Positions 7,313-13,107 of a stretch of DNA of 13,107 nucleotides are shown here, piece by piece. How positions within the stretch are numbered: the stretch's first letter is position 1; every line of letters starts with the position of its first letter. Source of the DNA: Bacteroidales bacterium. Its GTDB lineage: Bacteria; Bacteroidota; Bacteroidia; Bacteroidales; 4484-276. Made by a program: the position numbers and the translations under genes. Below the pieces are notes generated by a model, which did not search any database, was not told the origin of the DNA, and saw only the letters and a list, made by a program, of their open reading frames with translations. Location of the stretch: positions 1-13,107 of the forward strand of contig JAOZRY010000046.1 of the NCBI GenBank assembly GCA_029939965.1. The letters are read 5' to 3'.

Positions 7313-8029
7313 CTACTCTAAAATTTGTTTTAAAATTGAAAACGATTTTATTTCATCAAAGGCCGGAACATGCAAAGTATAATATTGGATGATTTTCGTG
7401 AGCAGTTCGTTGCGTAATGATGCATTACTGAAAAATTTTTCCTTTTCGCCACTTAACACCATGCTAAGTTTCTCGCTTAATCTGTTCCCGATAAAATTAC
7501 TATGAAAAGGTTTGGCAGAAACAAAAAAGCCTTCCTGAAGATCGAAGTACCTGTTTTTGGAGGAGTAAGAATTTTGTGGCAGGAAGCCAAGGAATTTAGA
7601 AAATCGCATAAGAAATATTATATGAAAATCAGTTACATTTTCCTCTATCTCATCGAGGTTGATCATCTCGCTAAAAATAAAATCGAACATACCCGGATTG
7701 TGTTCTTCCTCACCAATTGATTTATAAACCACTTCATTTAAGAACAACACGATGGTGCTTTTTCTAATATCGAGAGGGATACTTTTATAGGGAAATGCGC
7801 TTTCGATCTCTTTGATGTTCTGAAGGTTTGATGAGTTTTTTTCGTACACAACCAAATTAAGAAGTGAAAGGGGTTGCAGAAGAGATTTTTTTGCCTGCCT
7901 TTTTTTTCCCGAAACACCTTTGATAATGTATGTTCGTAAACCAAATTTTTCGGTATAAATTTTTGCAATAACTGCGTTTTCGGAATATTTAATTGTTTTT
8001 AGAATAATTCCGCGCGTGGTGTGTAACAT
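7313..8029 (-). CDS. recO: DNA repair protein RecO
   Basis: RecO acts with RecR (and RecF) to load RecA onto SSB-coated single-stranded DNA in recombinational repair. The 238-residue product matches the usual length of about 240. The N-terminal OB-fold is recognisable by TRGIILKTIKYSENAVIAKIYTEKFGLRTYIIKGV (5-39), then KKSLLQPLSLLNLVVYEK (47-64). The rest is the helical C-terminal domain, with FLMRFSKFLGFLPQ (about 139-152) in the usual place. It contains no cysteines, so the zinc site of some RecO proteins is absent. It lies 30 bp after the porZ-like gene and 8 bp before the small lipoprotein gene, in the same orientation. Confidence 0.93.
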   Translation of the reverse strand: MLHTTRGIILKTIKYSENAVIAKIYTEKFGLRTYIIKGVSGKKRQAKKSLLQPLSLLNLVVYEKNSSNLQNIKEIESAFPYKSIPLDIRKSTIVLFLNEVVYKSIGEEEHNPGMFDFIFSEMINLDEIEENVTDFHIIFLMRFSKFLGFLPQNSYSSKNRYFDLQEGFFVSAKPFHSNFIGNRLSEKLSMVLSGEKEKFFSNASLRNELLTKIIQYYTLHVPAFDEIKSFSILKQILE

Positions 8030-8059
8030 TATCGCCTGATGGAGTAAAAAGCCAAACTA

Positions 8060-10387
8060 TTAATTAATGAAAAGGATTTTGGTAACCATTTTTTCGTTGC
8101 CTTCATCATCAGTGGCAAACACAAGATAAACTCCGGTACTGGCTTTTCTACCATCAAAATTATAACCTGACCAAATGGCCTGACCTCCTTCGGCACGTGT
8201 GGCAAAAATCAATGATCCACTAATATCTGTAATTTTTACATCGGCATTTGTAACCAGACCTTTAATGGCAATTACACCTTCGAAACCTTCGCGTACGGGA
8301 TTAGGATAAACCACCACATCGGAATTTGTTGGCTCACCTTCTGTTGCTGTGCTTTTATAGGATAAAATACCCTTATCAGTAGCAAAGAAAACTTCTCCTG
8401 TTTCACCATTTATTTGAATATCGATGATAAGATTTGAATAAAGCTGGCTATTTTCTTCGGTAAAGTGATGAATTTCTTCGGTGCCATCTTCCGACAAAAG
8501 GAAGACCCCGGAACGCTCAGTTCCGATCCACTTACGGTTATCACCATCGATGGCAATAGCAGTAACGGTTTCTGCTTCGAGCAGGTATTGAGTATAACCA
8601 CCCACTTCAACCAATATTCTTTGGGCATCGTAATTACCCCCGGTAAATATATTTCCGGGAGAATAAATCACACCAATACCTTCATCGGAGCCGAGCCATA
8701 TTTCACCATCATGATCCTGAGCAATGCTGTAAATTTTATTTCCTGGCAATGAGCCATTACCCGTCGCATTTGTTAATATCTTAGAAATATCATCTGAAGG
8801 ATCGTCAATTGTTCCATTATCAGTAAATACGAGCAACTTATTATCAGATCTAACCATAATCCACTTTTGATTGTAATCATCAATAAACAATTTTGATGCA
8901 TCCATACCACTAGTACTTGATCCTAACGAAAATGCCCTCCACTCTCCATTAGTTTTTTTAACCGAAAGCAACTTCGGAACACCAGAGTTTGCAACCCAAA
9001 GATTGTTATAACTATCGAAACCAAGACCACTCACAGCTACGTAATTTGCAGCCGGCCATATTTCGAGCGAACTATTTTCGGTACTAAAAACATTAACAAC
9101 CTCATCGTCTAAAATTTCAATAATTCCATCCATCCATGTACCAACAAAAACATGATTCATAGCATTTGGATCAGCAGCCACACAAACCATATCGCTAATG
9201 GTATCAAAAACAGAATGCCCTGTTGAAGCATTGAATGATTTCCAGGATTCATTATTAAAAGTATATACCCCGGATTTAATATATAGCTTACCCCAATAAG
9301 GCGACCTGCCACCGGCTGCAACCCATAGTTGTTCATTTTGAAGCGACATATCGAAAACATTTGCAGCATAAGGGCCGTTTGGCTGTATAAATTGAGCCTC
9401 ACTCCCATCCGGTGTTCTAATCAATCCATTGGATCTATCTGCAATCCAGTATATCCCATCATCATCAATGGTAGCATCTTCGCCACGAAAATACTTGTTG
9501 CCTGGTCGGGTGATAAAAAGTTCCTGCTCATAACTCGAATTATAAATCGAAATATTCTGTTGTCCGACAATCAAAAGTTTATCATTGGAAATATGTATTG
9601 TAGGTTTTCTAACCCTGTCAACATCAGGAAATTGTTGCCATTGGTAAGTATCGAAATCATAATAAAAAACGGTGTCGGTTTTATACTCTATATTGTAGTT
9701 ATTCACAACTAGCCTATTGCTATAGTATGCTAAAGTGTTGTACGTTTCATCGGGATAAAGTCGTTGGTCAATAGACCAGGAGTTGAAATCAGCAAGATTA
9801 GGACTATTAATTGAAGCTCTGTAAATACCTGCTTCTGAAGCTGCAAAAATTGTGTCGTGCCCAATTGTGATATCGAGAACATTAACCTGACTACCTTCAT
9901 CACCAATGTAATAGGTTGGCTCTGGAAATTCTTCCCTTATTACATCAAGCACAATGATGCCAAACCCACAAGCCAAAAAGGCCAGATTATCATGAAAATA
10001 AATATTGTTGATGGTTTTGTTTCCGAGAATTTGTTTGCGTTTAATATCGGAAATATTAATAACCTTTCCGTCCTTAATAAGGTCGATGTTGGTATTGGTG
10101 TACGCAATAACTAAAGTGTTGTAGGTTTTACTGAAAGCAATTGCACTGATCCCAATATCGGATAATCCGTTTACTTTAGACAACCTGTTGATGCTATTGT
10201 CGTTTTTATCATAATAAAAAAGGCTGTATTCGGTGGCAGTATAAATCAATTGACCAGCATCAGCAACCGAAAAAGCACGGTTGTATGGAAGGTGGTCGCG
10301 CCACTCGCCAATGGCTATTTGTGCATTGGCACTTATAAATGATAAGGATAAAAGTACCAATGTAATGGCGACAGTGAGATTTTTCAT
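8060..10387 (-). CDS. porZ: PorZ-like T9SS protein: beta-propeller with C-terminal sorting domain
   Basis: The 775-residue product begins with a signal peptide (cleavage after ANA, residue 22) and the start QIAIGEWRDHLPYN, typical of PorZ-type proteins. The body shows repeated propeller blades, for example NGLSDIGISAIAF, then GSLPGNKIYSIAQDHDGEIW, VTAIAIDGDNRKWIGTE and SNLIIDIQINGETGEVFFAT. The last 88 residues (from about 688) form a type A T9SS sorting domain, with VVVYPNPV at its start, a KITDISGSLI strand, and GVYLVFA near the end. Length and architecture match Porphyromonas gingivalis PorZ (about 776 residues, two propellers plus CTD). PorZ sits on the cell surface and delivers anionic LPS to the PorU sortase. 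It heads the minus-strand cluster. The main alternative is another two-component-regulator-propeller T9SS protein. Confidence 0.82.
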   Translation of the reverse strand: MKNLTVAITLVLLSLSFISANAQIAIGEWRDHLPYNRAFSVADAGQLIYTATEYSLFYYDKNDNSINRLSKVNGLSDIGISAIAFSKTYNTLVIAYTNTNIDLIKDGKVINISDIKRKQILGNKTINNIYFHDNLAFLACGFGIIVLDVIREEFPEPTYYIGDEGSQVNVLDITIGHDTIFAASEAGIYRASINSPNLADFNSWSIDQRLYPDETYNTLAYYSNRLVVNNYNIEYKTDTVFYYDFDTYQWQQFPDVDRVRKPTIHISNDKLLIVGQQNISIYNSSYEQELFITRPGNKYFRGEDATIDDDGIYWIADRSNGLIRTPDGSEAQFIQPNGPYAANVFDMSLQNEQLWVAAGGRSPYWGKLYIKSGVYTFNNESWKSFNASTGHSVFDTISDMVCVAADPNAMNHVFVGTWMDGIIEILDDEVVNVFSTENSSLEIWPAANYVAVSGLGFDSYNNLWVANSGVPKLLSVKKTNGEWRAFSLGSSTSGMDASKLFIDDYNQKWIMVRSDNKLLVFTDNGTIDDPSDDISKILTNATGNGSLPGNKIYSIAQDHDGEIWLGSDEGIGVIYSPGNIFTGGNYDAQRILVEVGGYTQYLLEAETVTAIAIDGDNRKWIGTERSGVFLLSEDGTEEIHHFTEENSQLYSNLIIDIQINGETGEVFFATDKGILSYKSTATEGEPTNSDVVVYPNPVREGFEGVIAIKGLVTNADVKITDISGSLIFATRAEGGQAIWSGYNFDGRKASTGVYLVFATDDEGNEKMVTKILFIN

Positions 10388-10563
10388 CTTGATCTTTATT
10401 TTAGTATTTAAACATAGTTCATAACTGATTTTTATTTTTATTATTGCACTTCTGAAATTGATAGAATACCACTAATTGCAAGTACTGAAGAGCATTGTAA
10501 AAAACCTTTATGTTTGCGTTTTAATTTCTGATTGCACATTTTTTTAGTAATGTAATAAATCGC

Positions 10564-10571
10564 TAAATTTG
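10564..10571 (+). promoter_or_regulatory. Candidate -7 promoter element for the HMA-AraC regulator gene
   Basis: TAAATTTG followed by CAA fits the Bacteroidota TAnnTTTG consensus exactly. A run of T residues (about 10538-10545) lies roughly 20 bases upstream, where a -33 TTTG is expected. Transcription would start near 10578, about 28 nt before the ATG at 10606. The start is also backed by a purine-rich AAAAAAGGAACAAGA stretch ending just before the ATG, one of the few Shine-Dalgarno-like sites in this window. Confidence 0.5.
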
Positions 10572-10605
10572 CAACAATTCAAATCCCATAAAAAAAGGAA
10601 CAAGA

Positions 10606-11169
10606 ATGATCCACGAAAAACTCATCATAAGAAATATGTCGTGCCACTGTTGCCTGAAACTGGTGAAACGAATATTTGATGAGCTTAATGTAAGCACACA
10701 TAGCGTAAGCCTCGGTGAAGCCATTATTTCGTTTGACCCCGAAGTAATTACACTGGAAAAAATTTCGGAAATACTCGAGTTTGAAGGTTTTGAGTTGATC
10801 CACAACAAAGAGGAACAACTGGTAGAACAGATTAAAAGTGCAATTATTGATCTGGTGCATCATACCACTTTTAATGCCATGATACGAAACTCAGATTATC
10901 TGGTCGAAAAATTCAATTTATCCTACCAGTATATCTCATCTGTTTTTTCAAAAAGGGAAAATCTTACCCTTGAGAAATTTATCATCTTTCAAAAAATTGA
11001 AAAAGCCAAGGAGTTGATCCAATACGGTAACCTGACTTTAAGCGAGATAGCCTACATGATGGGGTATAGTAGTGTACAATACCTGTCAACACAGTTTAAA
11101 AACCTTACGGGTGTGTCGGTAAGTGAGTTTAAGAAAAACCCTTCCAAATACCGTAAATCCATAAATTAG
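10606..11169 (+). CDS. AraC-family regulator with N-terminal heavy-metal-associated-type domain
   Basis: The 187-residue product joins two parts. Residues 1-66 look like a ferredoxin-like heavy-metal-associated (HMA) domain. MSCHCC (11-16) keeps the MxCxxC metal-binding pattern with Cys13 and Cys16 plus an extra Cys15, and is followed by an LVKRIFDELNV helix and VSLGEAIISFDPE strands. Residues about 95-180 are an AraC/XylS double helix-turn-helix: the first near SDYLVEKFNLSYQYISSVF, the second at LTLSEIAYMMGYSSVQYLSTQF (143-164), ending in TGVSVSEFKK. Regulators of this short HMA-AraC form occur in Bacteroidota, often near metal-handling genes. Here the neighbour, 173 bp downstream on the same strand, is an MFS exporter. 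Metal or thiol sensing is inferred from the Cys motif; the ligand and target are unknown. Confidence 0.85.
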   Translation: MIHEKLIIRNMSCHCCLKLVKRIFDELNVSTHSVSLGEAIISFDPEVITLEKISEILEFEGFELIHNKEEQLVEQIKSAIIDLVHHTTFNAMIRNSDYLVEKFNLSYQYISSVFSKRENLTLEKFIIFQKIEKAKELIQYGNLTLSEIAYMMGYSSVQYLSTQFKNLTGVSVSEFKKNPSKYRKSIN

Positions 11170-11204
11170 TGTGCGCCAGAAAACGCCGATATCTTCGTTG
11201 GACT

Positions 11205-11254
11205 TGTATTGAAAACAGTCATTTACAAAAGTAAACTCCTTGATTTTCAATACA
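11205..11254. repeat. Inverted repeat between the regulator and exporter genes
   Basis: TGTATTGAAAA (11205-11215) and its exact complement TTTTCAATACA (11244-11254) form a perfect 11-bp inverted repeat with a 28-nt spacer. Inside the spacer a second small palindrome, TTTAC/GTAAA with an AAAA loop (11222-11235), makes a nested structure. It lies 89 bp before the exporter start, with no T-tract after either arm, so it is not an obvious terminator. It could be an operator, a leader structure, or a relic of inserted DNA. Confidence 0.5.
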
Positions 11255-11342
11255 GCGTCCGCATCGATCTCAGCGATTTCTGATACCCACTTCCCGATAC
11301 ATTGAGTCTTCTTACAGAGCTATTTAACAAAACAAGAGATAA

Positions 11343-12776
11343 ATGAATGTTGCTATTAATGATTTGAAAAGAAAAAATTACCCAATCGTCATAGCCTTAT
11401 GCTTTGCGGCATTTATGGCTTCCCTCGATAGCTATATTGTAACTATTTCGCTTCCTGAAATTTCTGAGTATTTTAATGCAGACATGAACTCGGTGTCAAG
11501 TGTTGTGCTGGTATTCCTGCTGTTTCTGGTTGGTACCATGTTAATTGCAGGAAAGCTGGCGGATATGATTGGCTTACGGAATTTCCTGTTTTATGGTTAT
11601 TTAATTTTTGTTGCAGGTTCGCTGTCTTGCGGATTAGCAGGTTCGCTTTGGATGCTTAATGTTGCACGTGCAATACAGGGTGTAGGGGCAGCCGTTATGA
11701 CAGTGGCCCCGTTTACTATTATTTCCAGAAATTTACCTTCAGCTATTACCGGATGGGCACTTGGGCTTCTGTCCACATTTGCTGCCGTAGGGCTAACCAT
11801 TGGCTCTTCGCTTGGCGGTTTTATTACCGGAAACTTTTCGTGGCACTGGATTTTTCTTATTAATGTACCTGTTGGGTTAATTGCTGCAATTTTTACATAC
11901 AAAGTAATCCCGGATAAAAAGCCTGCGCCTGAGAGAAAAACTATAAAAGGGTTCGATTATGCCGGTTCGTTAGTTAGTTTCCTCGCTATTGCGCTCATCA
12001 CTTTTGTGCTTAGCCAGGGCAAGGATTTAGGGTGGACATCATTAAAAACAATCCTGCTGTTTTTAGCTTTTATATCTCTTTTTATCTTCCTGATCTTAAT
12101 TGAGAAAAAGGCAAAACTCCCGGTTTTTGAATTATCCCTTTTTAAAAACCGGAGATTTACACTGGCAACTTTATCCACCATTTTTGTTTTTCTTTTTCTC
12201 TCCGGAAATTTCTTTTTAATGCCTTTTTACCTTACCGGCTTTACCAGCCTCAGCACCCAAAATGCAGGCCTTGTACTTATGATATATTCGGTGGTATATA
12301 TGGTTGCAGGGCCTTTGGCAGGAAAGGCCTCCGATAAAATTAAACCCGAAAAGCTCTGCATGATTGCAACCATTTTTAGTGGGCTCGGATGTATCCTGTT
12401 TGCATTTTTCCTTGATACTCAAAGTTTGATCCCGGTTATTTTGTTACAAATTTGGATGGGGGTCTTTATCGGATTGTTCATTTCGCCCAACAACAACCTT
12501 GTAATGAGCAGCACTGCAATTGAAGAACGGGGTGCTACTTCAGGAATGTTTAGCACTTTAAGCCGGCTTAGTATGATCATTGGTGTAGTATTATTCGAAA
12601 TCCTGTTTTCGATAGGCGGAGGTGGCAGCGAAAATATGATTAACAGCATGACAAAGCAGGAGATGGCAAACGGTTTTGAAATTGCCTATTACGCAGGTGC
12701 AGGGATTTTATTTGTAGGGTTTATTTTTTGCCTCGCCATTCCGAGCAGGGATTCGGGGTTTCAGAAGAAAACATAA
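11343..12776 (+). CDS. MFS transporter, DHA2 (EmrB/QacA) type, 14 membrane segments
   Basis: A proton-coupled efflux permease of the inner membrane is predicted. The 477-residue product fits the 14-helix DHA2 family in length and hydrophobic pattern. Motif D1 appears in the first helix as MASLDSYIVTISLPEI (about residues 25-40). Motif A is GKLADMIGLRNFL between helices 2 and 3, and motif B is LNVARAIQGVGAAVM in helix 4. Motif C in helix 5 is altered to TIGSSLGGFI, where the family usually has a GPxxGG pattern. FSWHWIFLINVPVG is a family hallmark. The acidic Asp29 in helix 1 is conserved. The ATG is preceded by AACAAGAGATAA, a weak ribosome binding site. Its substrate cannot be told from sequence. 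The HMA-AraC gene upstream may control it. No periplasmic adaptor or outer-membrane partner is adjacent, and no clear terminator follows. Confidence 0.92.
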   Translation: MNVAINDLKRKNYPIVIALCFAAFMASLDSYIVTISLPEISEYFNADMNSVSSVVLVFLLFLVGTMLIAGKLADMIGLRNFLFYGYLIFVAGSLSCGLAGSLWMLNVARAIQGVGAAVMTVAPFTIISRNLPSAITGWALGLLSTFAAVGLTIGSSLGGFITGNFSWHWIFLINVPVGLIAAIFTYKVIPDKKPAPERKTIKGFDYAGSLVSFLAIALITFVLSQGKDLGWTSLKTILLFLAFISLFIFLILIEKKAKLPVFELSLFKNRRFTLATLSTIFVFLFLSGNFFLMPFYLTGFTSLSTQNAGLVLMIYSVVYMVAGPLAGKASDKIKPEKLCMIATIFSGLGCILFAFFLDTQSLIPVILLQIWMGVFIGLFISPNNNLVMSSTAIEERGATSGMFSTLSRLSMIIGVVLFEILFSIGGGGSENMINSMTKQEMANGFEIAYYAGAGILFVGFIFCLAIPSRDSGFQKKT

Positions 12777-13107
12777 ACGATGTGCGTAGTCTTGAGTAAA
12801 TTCGGGATGCACTGAAGATGCCATCTTTCGATGATCAGGGCTAAAATTCTTTCCTCAGTATTTTAACGTTTACATGTCCTGATAGATGATGGAAAGTCGA
12901 GGGAAGCTTTCATTTTTGCGCCTCACACCTGGCCACTCTTCGGAATTTGAGACGTGGGCACGTTTGCCCAGAGTTTGTGGGGGGTTTGTTGAACAAATTG
13001 CTTTGTTTTTGTTGATGCTGCAATAATGGTATGAAAAAGAAGATACCCGGATCATAATTACCTTTTATCGATAACCTGTTTTTGCTTGCCTGTTTTTGCT
13101 TGAATTT
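12777..13107. other. Non-coding, structured stretch after the MFS gene
   Basis: This 331-bp stretch to the window edge looks more GC-rich than the other gaps. It contains a 6-bp GC-rich hairpin, TGGGCA-CGTT-TGCCCA (12955-12970), which overlaps an alternative palindrome ACGTG-GG-CACGT. It also contains a spaced pair ATCAGG/CCTGAT (12834-12839, 12878-12883) and a 14-bp tandem duplication at the edge. Open frames of 61 codons (minus) and 45 codons (plus, ending in TAA at about 13025) overlap each other and have no recognisable domain. It may be a dispersed non-coding repeat or the relic of a mobile element; no transposase is visible. Confidence 0.4.
13075..13102. repeat. Two tandem copies of a 14-bp unit at the window edge
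   Basis: CCTGTTTTTGCTTG occurs twice head to tail (13075-13088 and 13089-13102) without a mismatch. The third copy would start at 13103, where GAATT diverges from the unit, so only two copies are seen here. Confidence 0.85.

Noticed and set aside
10579..10863. Minus-strand frames antisense to the HMA-AraC gene
   Set aside because: They overlap a well-supported gene on the opposite strand and show no family features.
12812..12826. AAGAT-GCC-ATCTT palindrome shortly after the exporter stop as a terminator
   Set aside because: The stem is only 5 bp and no T-tract follows, so it does not meet the pattern of an intrinsic terminator.
12870..13055. 61-codon minus-strand open frame after the exporter
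   Set aside because: No domain or signal sequence, no ribosome binding site, and an equally plausible overlapping frame on the other strand; treated as non-coding or repeat-derived sequence.

Overview
The window looks like a chromosomal segment of a Bacteroidota bacterium, most plausibly of the order Bacteroidales/Marinilabiliales. The evidence is low GC, an S46 dipeptidyl-peptidase with its signal peptide, a type IX secretion (T9SS) protein with a C-terminal sorting domain, almost no Shine-Dalgarno sequences, and upstream elements of the Bacteroidota -7 type (TAnnTTTG). No rRNA, tRNA, CRISPR array or intact insertion sequence was seen.

Layout. (1) Bases 1-1307, minus strand: the conserved rimP-nusA pair, with nusA cut off by the left edge. 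A leader of about 110 nt with two perfect hairpins precedes rimP. (2) 1835-2491, plus strand: a lone DUF2461-family gene, divergent from rimP. (3) 2492-3119: a long non-coding gap between convergent genes. It holds a terminator-like hairpin for each direction. (4) 3120-10387, minus strand: a tightly spaced run transcribed as porZ-like, recO, a previously hidden 58-aa lipoprotein gene, a SprT-like metallopeptidase gene, mannose-1-phosphate guanylyltransferase, and an S46 DPP7-type peptidase. It ends in a strong hairpin terminator. (5) 10606-12776, plus strand: a regulator that joins a heavy-metal-associated-type domain (MSCHCC) to an AraC helix-turn-helix, followed by a 14-helix DHA2-type MFS exporter. 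(6) 11170-11342 and 12777-13107: non-coding stretches that look more GC-rich than the other gaps, with inverted repeats and a coding-like or repetitive look. They border the exporter.

How the genes may work together. rimP and nusA serve ribosome maturation and transcription. The large minus-strand cluster combines DNA repair (RecO) with cell-envelope functions. These are a PorZ-like T9SS component, which in Porphyromonas handles anionic LPS for anchoring secreted proteins, an enzyme making GDP-mannose for surface polysaccharide, a periplasmic dipeptidyl-peptidase and a small lipoprotein. The right-hand pair looks like a metal- or thiol-responsive regulator with an efflux pump. That functional link is inferred from adjacency only. 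The most notable items are the unannotated small lipoprotein, the regulator-exporter pair, and the structured rimP leader.
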